Of a stretch of 64,000 nt of DNA, positions 55,811-64,000 are shown piece by piece. This stretch comes from Antarcticirhabdus aurantiaca (GTDB lineage Bacteria > Pseudomonadota > Alphaproteobacteria > Rhizobiales > Rhizobiaceae). The translations under genes were made by a program, and so were the position numbers. Location: the NCBI RefSeq assembly GCF_009765365.1, contig NZ_VTOM01000011.1:1-64000 (forward strand). Direction: 5' to 3'. Position 1 is the stretch's first letter. Each line of letters opens with the position of its first letter. A model generated the notes under the pieces. The model saw only the letters and a list, made by a program, of their open reading frames with translations, searched no databases and was not told the origin of the DNA.

Positions 55811-56848
55811 TCAGCTCTGCGGAGCCGACATCGCCGTCCCGTTGGTCACCGCCTCGCGGACCTTGGCCAGCTCATCTTCCTTGAGGGGAACGAGGCCGCG
55901 CTCCTCGAGGTAGCCCCCGGTGGCGAGGGCCTCGTCGCTGACATACTCCGTCAGGAACTCGTTAAGACCCGGGATGGCGTTGCGGTGGTCGTTCTTCACG
56001 TAGATGTAGAGCGGACGCGAGACACCGTACTCACCCGAGGCTACGGTCTCCTCGCTGGGCGCGACACCACCGATGGCGGCACCCTTCAGCTTGTCCTGGT
56101 TCTCGAACAGGAAGGAGTAGCCGAAGATGCCGAATGCCTTCGCGTCGGCCTCGAGGCGCTGAACGATGAGGTTGTCGTTCTCGCCCGCCTCGACGAAGGC
56201 ACCGTCGGTGCGCATCCGCTCGCAGACCTCGTCCTTGCGGTCGTCCTCCAGAGCCTCGATCGCGGCGAACTCGCCGCAGCCCTCGACCATGACCAGCTCG
56301 ACCCAAGCGTCGCGCGTGCCGGACGTGGGCGGGGGGCCATAGACGAGGATCGGCTCGGCCGGCAACGACGGATCGATCTCGTTCCAGGCCTTATAGGGGT
56401 TGGCCTTGATCTCGCCGTCAACCTCGACTTCCGCCGCGAGGGCCTGGAAGAGCTGCGCCTTCGTCACGTTCAGGTCAGGGCCGTCCTGAGCGCTGGCAAG
56501 CGACAGGGCGTCGTAGCCGAGGAGTACCTCGGTGACGTTCGTCACGCCGTTCTGCTGGCAGAGATCGAACTCGGACTTCTTCATGGCGCGCGAGGCGCCA
56601 GTGATGTCCGGCGTCTGGGCGCCGACGCCCGAGCAGAACACCTGCATTCCGCCGCCGGTGCCGGTGGACTCGACAACGGGAGCCTTGAACTGGCCCTGGT
56701 TCGCGAACTGCTCGGCGACAGCCTGCGTGTAGGGGAAAACCGTGGACGAACCGACGATCTGGATATTGTCGCGGCTCTGCGCATTCGCCGCACCAACGAG
56801 CATGGCGGCGGTGCCGAGCGAAAGCGCGGCGATCTTCGAAAGGGACAC
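55811..56848 (-). CDS. pstS: Periplasmic phosphate-binding protein PstS
   Basis: A 345-residue binding protein with a Sec signal peptide (about 1-23). Phosphate-contact motifs: IVGSSTVFPYTQ, the STGTGGGMQVFC loop and DITGASRAMK. A discriminating aspartate near these loops is what separates phosphate from arsenate in this family, relevant for an arsenite oxidiser that makes arsenate. First gene of the pstSCAB-phoU-phoB operon, preceded by a Pho box about 100 bp upstream. Confidence 0.95.
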   Translation of the reverse strand: MSLSKIAALSLGTAAMLVGAANAQSRDNIQIVGSSTVFPYTQAVAEQFANQGQFKAPVVESTGTGGGMQVFCSGVGAQTPDITGASRAMKKSEFDLCQQNGVTNVTEVLLGYDALSLASAQDGPDLNVTKAQLFQALAAEVEVDGEIKANPYKAWNEIDPSLPAEPILVYGPPPTSGTRDAWVELVMVEGCGEFAAIEALEDDRKDEVCERMRTDGAFVEAGENDNLIVQRLEADAKAFGIFGYSFLFENQDKLKGAAIGGVAPSEETVASGEYGVSRPLYIYVKNDHRNAIPGLNEFLTEYVSDEALATGGYLEERGLVPLKEDELAKVREAVTNGTAMSAPQS

Positions 56849-56947
56849 GGGTCAGCTCCTTCAGGAGTTTCGTTGCGAACCGGAACGGGGTGGCCGCTGC
56901 TGTGCGGCCTTGGTTCCGCCTCCGTCTAACGGGGTGCGGTGAACCAT

Positions 56948-56979
56948 GTATGACATAACGGCGACGATCTGATGACGGT
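56948..56979 (-). promoter_or_regulatory. Pho box upstream of pstS
   Basis: On the minus strand three half-sites, GTCAT, GTCGC and GTCAT, are spaced exactly 11 bp apart (plus-strand 56972, 56961 and 56950). This is the PhoB direct-repeat geometry with a weaker middle site, 100 bp before the pstS start. Confidence 0.65.
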
Positions 56980-57083
56980 GTAAGTCACTGTAAAACAGCG
57001 ATAAACGTCGCTTTGTCCGAAATGGTTCGATGCCTTGGAAAGTGCCGTGCACGCCTGCAAACCACGTCGCTCAGGGGAATCGG

Positions 57084-57527
57084 CTATTCGACAACCATTT
57101 CTTTACCTATCTTTGCACGGAAGCCTCTTGGCTGTGCAGGCACGGCAGAGTGCACGGATGACCTGAAGTCACTCAGCCTCAGGTGAGCGCACTCGAACGT
57201 CACTACCATCGTCCGATCGCGTGCATTGATCGGTTGGGAGGAGCGAACCATCCGGCTCGACAGCATGGGCACGCCGAGCTCCTCTGCATCTTCGTACAGG
57301 TGCCCGATCCTGCTTTTGCAGGCGATCGGGTGCTCTCCCTCCCTGTCGAGCATGGCCGCGTAGGTCGGCGGGTCGTCGTGAAAGGCAACTGGACGGATCC
57401 CAGCCGAGCGAAGAGGCCGTTCCCTGAAGCGGGATGCGCACAGCCGCACAGCGGCGGGCCCGGTGTGAGCGGAGGCGCACAGCTCCGCCCAACTCTGCGC
57501 ATCGAGCTCTTCCATCCCGACGTCCAT
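57084..57527 (-). CDS. Hypothetical protein between pstS and phoX
   Basis: A possible 147-residue protein with codon use reasonably like its neighbours (mostly G/C third positions) and four cysteines. No family, signal peptide or membrane segment recognised. Several overlapping frames on the other strand compete, and there is no clear ribosome site, so it may be a relic or non-coding. Listed because it is the best frame in a 1-kb interval otherwise without genes. Confidence 0.3.
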   Translation of the reverse strand: MDVGMEELDAQSWAELCASAHTGPAAVRLCASRFRERPLRSAGIRPVAFHDDPPTYAAMLDREGEHPIACKSRIGHLYEDAEELGVPMLSSRMVRSSQPINARDRTMVVTFECAHLRLSDFRSSVHSAVPAQPRGFRAKIGKEMVVE

Positions 57528-57830
57528 CAGCCCGGCCGGGCACCAGAGGTCGGGAACGGCGAAGGTTCAGCCCTCGATCGTCGTGTTGGCATCGACCGCA
57601 GCCAAAAGCTGGGGGTCCAAGCCCGGCGGGTCAATTCAGGCGAGGTCCGTGGGCTTGTATATCGTTTGCTTGGACTGGGCGGCGAACAGCTTTGAAGGTG
57701 ACAAGGGCTGTGATCCTGATGACGCCTTCTCGGAGGCCCCTCCTGCGTGGGGCGCCAATCGCGACCTGAAGTCGCTCCTGCCTGGCATTCTGATCGTCCG
57801 AGCAACGGCGGCGGATCTTTGCCGAGAGAT

Positions 57831-57848
57831 CTGTCACGTGGCCGTCAT
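57831..57848 (+). promoter_or_regulatory. Pho box upstream of the island phoX
   Basis: CTGTCAC (57831-57837) and CCGTCAT (57842-57848), spaced 11 bp, form a near-consensus Pho box 60 bp before the phoX start. A ttaagt at 57858 could be the -10 element at the usual distance. Confidence 0.85.
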
Positions 57849-57908
57849 CCAGCTTCCTTAAGTGAACCCTGACAACAGACCAGCCAGCCGCCGACAATGG
57901 AGTCAGCC

Positions 57909-59885
57909 ATGCACATCTTCAACCGCAGGCCGATGAACTGGGACGCGCTCGACGAGCGCAACCGTCCCGCCGCCGAAACAGTGGACTTCGACCGTGTCGT
58001 CGAGGCCGCAATGTCCCGCCGGGCCTTCCTTGGTGGCGTGCTGGCGGTGGGCTCCGGTGCGGCAGCGATGGGTCTCCTGAACACGGCCTCAGCCATTGCG
58101 CAGACTGCGGCCGCGACCTCGCGCTTCGGCTTCGCCCCGATCCCTACGGCGACCGACTTCGAAGTCCACGTTCCCGAAGGATTCACCAAGCAGGTCCTGC
58201 TTCGTTGGGGCGATCCGCTCTTCTCTAATGCGGCTGCCTTCGACGCGACCAACGGCACCACGCTTGACGCACAGCGTCGTGCCGCGGGCGACAACACCGA
58301 CGGCATGGAGATGTTCTTCGCGGGCAACCGCAACATCCTTGCGGTGAACAACGAATATACCAACCTCGACGTGCTGCTCCCCCAAGTCGCGCAGCGCATG
58401 GCCGCCGAGGCCGAGGCCGCGGCCGCCGTTGCGACCACCGAGGAGGAGAAGGCCGCGGCGATGGATTACGAGGTGCTGCCCACCTCTCTCGAGGAGGTGC
58501 AACTCGCCCAAGCCGCTCAGGGCGTCACCATCGCCGAGCTTATCCAAGATGCCTCGGGCGAGTGGGCGATCGCGGTCGACAGCGAGTACAACCGTCGCAT
58601 CGACCACAACACGCCGATGCGGATCTCGGGCCCGGCCGCGGGTCATGCGCTGCTCCAAACCTCCGCGGACCCGGCCGGGGTCCAGGTTCTCGGCACGATC
58701 AACAATTGCGGCGCCGGCCGCACGCCGTGGGGCACCTACCTGACCTGCGAAGAGAACTTCAACGGCTACTTCGGCTCGACCAACCCCGAGCTGGGTTTGC
58801 CCGAGGGCTTCGACCGCTACGGCATCGCACTCGAGTCGGGTTACGCCTACGAGAAGTTCGACAAGCGCTTCGACTTCGCCTCCGAACCCAATGAGCCCAA
58901 CCGACACGGCTATGTGGTCGAGATCGATCCGCTCGACCCCAACTCGACTCCGGTGAAGCGCACGGCGCTCGGCCGCTTCAAGCACGAGAACGCTGCCGTT
59001 ACGCTCGCGCCCGATGGCCGCGTTGTCGTGTACCTCGGCGACGATGAAAGGGGCGAGTTCCTCTACAAATACGTCTCGAACGACCGCTACATCCCCGGTG
59101 AGAACACCGACACGCTGCTGGATAACGGCCAGCTCTACGTGGCCCGCTTTGATCCGGACGGGTCCGGCGAATGGCTGGCGCTCACGCCCACGGCCACCGG
59201 CATGGACCAGGCGATGATCCACATCCACACCCGGCAGGCCGCCTCGGCCGTCGGTGCCACGACCATGGACCGGCCCGAATGGGTTGCGATCCACCCTCAC
59301 GCGATCCAGGCATTCTGCGCGCTGACCAACAACTCACGTCGCGCGGCAGAGGCAACCAACGCGGGCGGCGATACCATGGTGCCCATCGAGGGCAGCCCCA
59401 ACCCGCGCGCAAAGAACGGCTATGGCCAGATCGTGCGCTGGTATCCGGCCAACCAGGACCACGCAGACCCGACGTTCACCTGGGACCTCTACGTCATGGC
59501 CGGGAACCCCGCGGTCAATGCCGAGGGACCGTATCGTGGATCTCCGAACGTCACCGAGGGCAACATGTTCAACTCGCCCGATGGCATGATCTTCGACTCC
59601 AAGGGCCTCCTGTGGATCCAGACGGACGGGGATGACAGCAACGAGGAGGACTTCGCCGGCCAAGGCAACAACCAGATGCTCGTCGGCGACCCGGCCACCG
59701 GGGAGATCGCGCGTTTCCTTACCGGTCCGAAAGGGTGCGAAGTGACGGGCATGACCTTCTCTGCCGACCGTCGCTCGATCTTCGTCGGCATCCAGCACCC
59801 GGGCGGCTCCTGGCCGGACGGTCAAGGCCTGCCTCGGTCGGCCATCGTTGCGATCCGCCGTGAGGACAGCGCAGTCATCGCGTGA
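57909..59885 (+). CDS. phoX: Intact PhoX-family alkaline phosphatase carried by the island
   Basis: A 658-residue Tat-exported phosphatase that releases phosphate from organic esters, using calcium and iron. Twin-arginine motif SRRAFLGG (R37-R38). Conserved PhoX segments include LLRWGDPLFS, NNEYTNLDVL, NNCGAGRTPWGTYLTCEENFNGYF, GRFKHENAAV, YLGDDERGEFLYKYVS and SPDGMIFDSKGLLWIQTDGD. Length is complete. N-terminal sequence differs clearly from the disrupted host copy, so it is a foreign homologue, not a duplicate. ATG 57909 is preferred to 57897 because GGAG lies 6 nt upstream. Controlled by a Pho box. Confidence 0.95.
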   Translation: MHIFNRRPMNWDALDERNRPAAETVDFDRVVEAAMSRRAFLGGVLAVGSGAAAMGLLNTASAIAQTAAATSRFGFAPIPTATDFEVHVPEGFTKQVLLRWGDPLFSNAAAFDATNGTTLDAQRRAAGDNTDGMEMFFAGNRNILAVNNEYTNLDVLLPQVAQRMAAEAEAAAAVATTEEEKAAAMDYEVLPTSLEEVQLAQAAQGVTIAELIQDASGEWAIAVDSEYNRRIDHNTPMRISGPAAGHALLQTSADPAGVQVLGTINNCGAGRTPWGTYLTCEENFNGYFGSTNPELGLPEGFDRYGIALESGYAYEKFDKRFDFASEPNEPNRHGYVVEIDPLDPNSTPVKRTALGRFKHENAAVTLAPDGRVVVYLGDDERGEFLYKYVSNDRYIPGENTDTLLDNGQLYVARFDPDGSGEWLALTPTATGMDQAMIHIHTRQAASAVGATTMDRPEWVAIHPHAIQAFCALTNNSRRAAEATNAGGDTMVPIEGSPNPRAKNGYGQIVRWYPANQDHADPTFTWDLYVMAGNPAVNAEGPYRGSPNVTEGNMFNSPDGMIFDSKGLLWIQTDGDDSNEEDFAGQGNNQMLVGDPATGEIARFLTGPKGCEVTGMTFSADRRSIFVGIQHPGGSWPDGQGLPRSAIVAIRREDSAVIA

Positions 59886-59977
59886 TTCCGGCAACATCAA
59901 CAGTCCGGGCGCCGAGAGGCGCCTGGACCTCCCTAATGCCCGAACTCTCTCGGCCGACCCCGGACAAAGGAACACTC

Positions 59978-60433
59978 ATGCGCATCGCGAACCTCGCTGC
60001 GGTCACGGCGATCCTGCTGGTATCAACGATGGCCCTCGGCGCTCAGGAGAAGGCCTCCGCGCCCGCCATGGTCACGGAGGATCAGGTCTATATCGACGTG
60101 GACGGCGCCGCTGTGCAGGTGGATACCGCCCTCGCGGCCGAGGCTTGCGAACTCGATCAGGCCGCTGTCGTCGAGATGTCCGCTGCAAAGATGGAGGAGA
60201 GCGGCCTCGATCCCAAATCCCGGGGAAACATGGCGGCTTCCGAAGCAGCGGCCGAGGGCACTACGGCCGCCCCGGACAAGAGCAATGAGACGGTGACCAC
60301 CTCCCAGGGCACGGCCGATCCCTCGACCTCCGCGCCGGGAGGCCAGATGCTGGCGTTGGCCGTCTGCCAGATCACCGTCGAGACGGCTGCTCGTCTTGGA
60401 GTTCCACAGGCGAACGAGATCGTCACGGACTGA
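59978..60433 (+). CDS. Secreted protein of unknown function downstream of phoX
   Basis: A 151-residue protein with a signal peptide (about 1-22, MRIANLAAVTAILLVSTMALG) and ribosome site aaagga. The mature part is acidic and largely disordered (Ser/Thr/Ala/Pro/Gly), with two cysteines. No family recognised. 92 bp behind phoX on the same strand, so perhaps co-regulated by phosphate. Confidence 0.6.
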   Translation: MRIANLAAVTAILLVSTMALGAQEKASAPAMVTEDQVYIDVDGAAVQVDTALAAEACELDQAAVVEMSAAKMEESGLDPKSRGNMAASEAAAEGTTAAPDKSNETVTTSQGTADPSTSAPGGQMLALAVCQITVETAARLGVPQANEIVTD

Positions 60434-60855
60434 GCGTCGTTCAGCTTGAACGGGCAGGCCTCGACGCGCAGGTGGCTCGTATCACGACATTCCTCCCGAA
60501 CTCCGCTCCTGCTGGACTTAGAGGCCTGTTCGGAGGCCATTAACTAAGCCTACTTCGAAGAGACAGTGAGGGCACAGGCTGCCGGAGATCAAAGCAGACT
60601 GTGCCCGCTCAGCGCCTTACTGAGCTTTCAGCACGACTGGTCGCGCATATTCGTCACCCAGGAGGTATGTGAGTTCCAGCCATGTTCGGGCTTTGCTATC
60701 CACCTGAGGGTGTTGCGGCTCGCGCCGACCCCGCATGACAGCCGTCTGCCCGCACGTCATGCAAAGCCCCTGGAGCTTCATCCCTGGCGTGGGAGCCCGG
60801 ACGAGACCGTGGTGGAAACCTCACGGGGCAACTCGATTCGTGAACGACCGGCAGA
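60434..60855. other. Convergent intergenic region
   Basis: About 420 bp between two convergent genes with no supported gene. It contains an 8-bp inverted repeat gggcacag/ctgtgccc (60570-60577 and 60599-60606) with a 21-nt loop, without a T run. Confidence 0.5.
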
Positions 60856-62313
60856 TCAATCCGTTCTGACGGGAGGGATCGTGGAGCTGATTGGCTGCTT
60901 CTCGTTGGGCTCGTCCCCGATCTCACGTTGCTTGGTCGACTCGTCGTCCGATAGGTTACTGTCTTGGAAGAGGCGCTCGCGTGCCTCCTTGAGGTCGTTC
61001 TGGTCCGTTGTCTGAGGCGGTATCGGCGCCGTTTCGGTTGGGGGCATGCTTGCTTCTCCAGTCTCAGTGTTTACGGAAATCAAGCTAAGCCTGGCTGTCA
61101 TAGTTCCGTTAGATGCCGCCTGAACCAGCTCCCCTCCGGCTGCCGCGGCCGACCTTCGCTCGCGAAGGAACGACACCACCCCGATCGCGGCCGCCGACAG
61201 GGCGGCGAGGAACAGAAGCGTCGCGTTGGACCCCATGTGGGCAAGAAGCACCGCCCCGACGGTTGGCGCCAGCGCCTGCGCGACCTGCGCCGGGCGCGCC
61301 AGCCTTCCCATGACGCTCGCGTAGCCGCCGGGTCCGAACAGGGCCAGCGGCACGGTTCCGCGGGCGATGGACAGGATGCCGTTACCCGCCCCGTAGAACA
61401 CCATGGCCGCGGCGACCGGGAGGATGTCGAAGGCGAGGGCGCAGACGCCGACGGCTGTGAGCGCTACGGCAGCCCGCATCGTCCACAGCGGGTGGTGTCG
61501 CCCGCGCCCAGCCATCTCGAGGACGCGAGCGCCGACCTGCGAAGGGCCGACCATCGCGCCGAACGCCACCGCCGCTGCCAGCGTCTCTCCGCGGGCCTGG
61601 AGGAGCGTCAAGAGGTGAACGGAGACCAGCCCGAAGATCGTGCTGCACAGGACGAGGACCCCGACGAGCAGCAGGAAGTCGCGGCGTTCTCCGGCCAACG
61701 GCGCGAGGGGCGCGAGGGGCGCGTCACGCCGCCCGAATGTGGCGGCCGGATCCGAGCCGTTGGGGATGAAGAGCAGGGCCAACGGAAGTGTGACGCAGAC
61801 GTGGAGTACGGCGTAGGCGAGGCATGCGCCGCGCCAGCCCACGTGATCCACCATGAAGGCAGACAGCGGCCAGCAGACCGTACTGGCGAACCCGCCCCAT
61901 AGTGTCAGGGTCGTGATGGCTGACCGGGCATCGGACCCGTACAGGCGGCCGAGCGTGGCGAAGGCCGGGTCGTAGAGGCCCATGCCCATGCCTGAACCGA
62001 CGACAATCCATCCCATGAGGAAAATGGGCAGGTTCGGTGACAGGCCGAGGACGGCGAGTCCGAGCGCCAGCAGCACGGCCCCCAGCGCCAGAACCGGACG
62101 CCCGCCGCGCGCGGCGATGGTTGCGCCGACTTGGGGAGAGGCCGCGGCCGAGACGAGGAGGCCGACGCTGACGCCGCCGACAACCCATGGCAGGGGCCAG
62201 CCTGTGTCCTGCGAGATCGGAAGCGCCAGCACGGCTGGAAGGTAGACCGATGATCCCCAAGCCAGGATCTGGAAGACCCCTAGCGCCGAGATGACCTGCC
62301 AACGTGGCTTCAC
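60856..62313 (-). CDS. MFS transporter of the arsenic resistance operon, with an unusual C-terminal tail
   Basis: A 485-residue protein. Residues 1 to about 390 form a 12-helix major facilitator ([20 protein letters not shown] and [22 protein letters not shown]). The place next to arsB and arsH suggests arsenic efflux; ArsK-type MFS pumps are one known group, but I cannot confirm membership. The last about 95 residues are hydrophilic and unrelated to MFS; from the in-frame ATG of [15 protein letters not shown] they look like an independent small protein fused by loss of a stop. GTG start at 62313 overlaps the arsB stop by 4 bp; a longer frame lies inside arsB. Confidence 0.75.
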   Translation of the reverse strand: MKPRWQVISALGVFQILAWGSSVYLPAVLALPISQDTGWPLPWVVGGVSVGLLVSAAASPQVGATIAARGGRPVLALGAVLLALGLAVLGLSPNLPIFLMGWIVVGSGMGMGLYDPAFATLGRLYGSDARSAITTLTLWGGFASTVCWPLSAFMVDHVGWRGACLAYAVLHVCVTLPLALLFIPNGSDPAATFGRRDAPLAPLAPLAGERRDFLLLVGVLVLCSTIFGLVSVHLLTLLQARGETLAAAVAFGAMVGPSQVGARVLEMAGRGRHHPLWTMRAAVALTAVGVCALAFDILPVAAAMVFYGAGNGILSIARGTVPLALFGPGGYASVMGRLARPAQVAQALAPTVGAVLLAHMGSNATLLFLAALSAAAIGVVSFLRERRSAAAAGGELVQAASNGTMTARLSLISVNTETGEASMPPTETAPIPPQTTDQNDLKEARERLFQDSNLSDDESTKQREIGDEPNEKQPISSTIPPVRTD

Positions 62314-63614
62314 GAGACGACCGGAAGCCAGATCCACAGCGCGATGAGCGTCGCCAGCAACACGGGCGGGGTCAAAACGAGGCCGACCCGCATGTACTGG
62401 CCCCACGTGATCCGCTGTCCCTTGCCCGCGAGGACGTGAAGCCAAAGCAGGGTCGCGAGCGATCCGATAGGCGTGAGCTTCGGCCCGAGGTCGTTGCCGA
62501 CGACGTTGGCGTAGACCATCAGCTCGCGAGTCAGAGGCGCGACGTCCGCCCGGTCGATGGCGAGAGCGCCGACGAGGGTCGCGGGCATGTTGTTCATGAC
62601 GGAGGCGAGCGCCGCCACCACGAAGCCCGTGCCGACGGTGGCGATGAACGTGCCCTGCTCGCCAAGCCACCGCAGGACACCCGCCGCGATGTCGGTCAGC
62701 CCGGCGTTCCCGAGGCCGTAGACCACGAGGTACATGCCGATCGAGAACAGGACGATCTGCCACGGCGCCCCGCGCAGGACCTTCGGCAGGTCGACCACCG
62801 CACCGCGACCGCCGGAGAACCACCGTCCCGCGACCGCCATGAGGACGAGGGCGGCGGCTCCGGTGACAAACGCGATCGGCACGCCGAGCGGCCCCGTCAC
62901 GAAGTAGGCGACGAGCAGAAGACCAAGGAGTGGGAACGCGGCGCGGAACACGGCCGGGTCACGGATCGCGCTGCCGGGCACCTCGAGCCGTCCAACATCG
63001 TAGGTCGCCGGGATGTCCTTCCGAAAGTATGCCCACAGGACGAGGATCGTCGCCGCCAGCGAGACGAGGTTCACCGGCACCATCACCGCGGCGTAGCGAC
63101 CGAAGGACACGTCGAAGAAATTCGCGGTGACGATGTTCACGAGGTTCGACACGACGAGCGGCAGGCTGGTCGTGTCGGCGACGAACCCGCAGGCGACGAC
63201 GAAGGCTAGCGCCCCGGAGGGCGGGAAGTCGAGGCGCAGGAGGATGGCGAGCACGATCGGGGTGAGGAGCAGCGCGGCCCCGTCGTTGGCGAAGACGGCG
63301 GCAATCGTCGCGCCCAGCAGGACGACGAGCGGGAACAGCCGCCGCCCGTTGCCCCCGCCCCAGCGGGCGACGTGGAGCGCCGCCCAGGCGAAGAACCCGG
63401 CCTCGTCGAGGACGAGCGAGATGACGATCAGCGCGACGAAGGTGAACGTCGCGTCCCACACGATCTCCCAGACCGTCCCGACGTCGCCCCAACCGACGAC
63501 GCCGGTCGCCAGCGCGACCGCGGCGCCGATGAGTGCCGACCACCCGATGCCGAGGCCCCGGGGCTGCCAGATGACGAGAACGAGGGTAGCGATGAAGATC
63601 GCGAGGGCGAGCAT
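62310..63614 (-). CDS. arsB: Arsenite efflux permease ArsB
   Basis: A 434-residue, about 12-helix permease of the ArsB/NhaD group that expels arsenite (and antimonite), driven by the membrane potential or by an ArsA ATPase. Conserved segments are [59 protein letters not shown] and [15 protein letters not shown]. No arsA is in the window. Lies 22 bp after arsH and overlaps the MFS gene. Confidence 0.93.
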   Translation of the reverse strand: MLALAIFIATLVLVIWQPRGLGIGWSALIGAAVALATGVVGWGDVGTVWEIVWDATFTFVALIVISLVLDEAGFFAWAALHVARWGGGNGRRLFPLVVLLGATIAAVFANDGAALLLTPIVLAILLRLDFPPSGALAFVVACGFVADTTSLPLVVSNLVNIVTANFFDVSFGRYAAVMVPVNLVSLAATILVLWAYFRKDIPATYDVGRLEVPGSAIRDPAVFRAAFPLLGLLLVAYFVTGPLGVPIAFVTGAAALVLMAVAGRWFSGGRGAVVDLPKVLRGAPWQIVLFSIGMYLVVYGLGNAGLTDIAAGVLRWLGEQGTFIATVGTGFVVAALASVMNNMPATLVGALAIDRADVAPLTRELMVYANVVGNDLGPKLTPIGSLATLLWLHVLAGKGQRITWGQYMRVGLVLTPPVLLATLIALWIWLPVVS

Positions 63615-63636
63615 GGACGGTCCGGGGACAGGAGGA

Positions 63637-64000
63637 TCAGAGGGTGCGCTGGTTGACGCGGGTCGAGAGCTGCTCGGCGCTCTCGACCCGCTCGGAGTAG
63701 CGGTCCGTGAGGTAGTCCGAGCGACCGCGCACGAGGTGGGTGAACTTCACCAGTTCCTCGCAGACGTCGACGACGCGGCTGTAGAGGGCCGACGGCTTCA
63801 TGCGCCCCGCCTCGTCGAACTCGAGGAACGCCTTCGGCACCGACGACTGGTTGGGGATCGTGACCATGCGCATCCAGCGGCCGAGGATGCGCATCTGGTT
63901 CACGGCGTTGAAGGACTGCGAGCCGCCGGACACCTCCATGACGGCGAGGGTCTTTCCCTGCGTCGGACGCTTGGCGCCGAGGGCCAGCGGTATCCAGTCG
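63637..64000 (-). CDS. arsH: ArsH, organoarsenical oxidase (C-terminal part)
   Basis: The last 121 residues of ArsH, an NADPH-dependent FMN flavoprotein that oxidises trivalent methylated and aromatic arsenicals. The segment [29 protein letters not shown] followed by [10 protein letters not shown]-type and [24 protein letters not shown] is characteristic. The N-terminal half lies beyond the right edge. It precedes arsB in what appears to be an arsH-arsB-MFS operon. Confidence 0.93.
   Translation of the reverse strand, partial: DWIPLALGAKRPTQGKTLAVMEVSGGSQSFNAVNQMRILGRWMRMVTIPNQSSVPKAFLEFDEAGRMKPSALYSRVVDVCEELVKFTHLVRGRSDYLTDRYSERVESAEQLSTRVNQRTL

Overview
The window looks like chromosome of a high-GC alphaproteobacterium of the order Hyphomicrobiales (Rhizobiales), invaded on the right by a large arsenic/phosphate island. 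The left part has a gene order I recognise from rhizobial genomes: feuN-feuP-feuQ-like genes, the cytochrome c maturation operon ccmIEFH (cycHJKL), a DegP/HtrA protease, a second OmpR-type two-component pair, glnE, a PAS histidine kinase and aminopeptidase N. Assignment below order is a guess (an Aurantimonadaceae-like organism would fit). No database search was possible; all family calls rest on motifs, lengths and gene order.

Layout. 1-179: tail end of an IS3-family insertion sequence that has cut a gene-transfer-agent gp15-like gene (180-2078). 2106-25706: ordinary chromosome as above, plus an orphan molybdenum hydroxylase, a DMT permease and a PRC-barrel-like secreted protein. 25860-26408: a Pho box followed by the first 157 codons of a host phoX phosphatase, which stops abruptly at 26408.

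26409-64000: a mobile island whose right end lies beyond the window. It begins with about 1.3 kb of non-coding DNA holding a large hairpin and a helically phased array of short repeats. A four-gene recombination operon follows (three tyrosine recombinases plus a small HTH/coiled-coil protein), matching the ginABCD organisation described for GInt islands. Next come an IetAS-type AAA ATPase/subtilase defence pair (33694-36984) and a small unnamed cluster built around a Lon-like AAA+ protein with a zinc-ribbon partner, a third protein and an XRE regulator (37132-40510). The metabolic cargo follows: arsenite oxidation (aioX-aioS-aioR, a sigma-54 promoter, aioB-aioA, cytochrome c, moeA), an HTH protein with a degenerate nucleotidyltransferase domain, a phosphate regulon (pstSCAB-phoU-phoB), an intact phoX with its own Pho box, a secreted protein, and an arsH-arsB-MFS arsenic resistance operon running off the right edge.

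How it fits together. AioX would sense periplasmic arsenite and signal through AioS and AioR to the sigma-54 promoter of aioBA. Arsenite becomes arsenate, a phosphate mimic, while electrons leave through cytochrome c. The island carries its own high-affinity phosphate uptake, PhoB and PhoX, which would favour phosphate over arsenate and replace the host phoX that the insertion destroyed. ArsB, ArsH and the MFS pump would handle intracellular arsenic. The defence genes sit next to the recombinases, as cargo of such islands often does.
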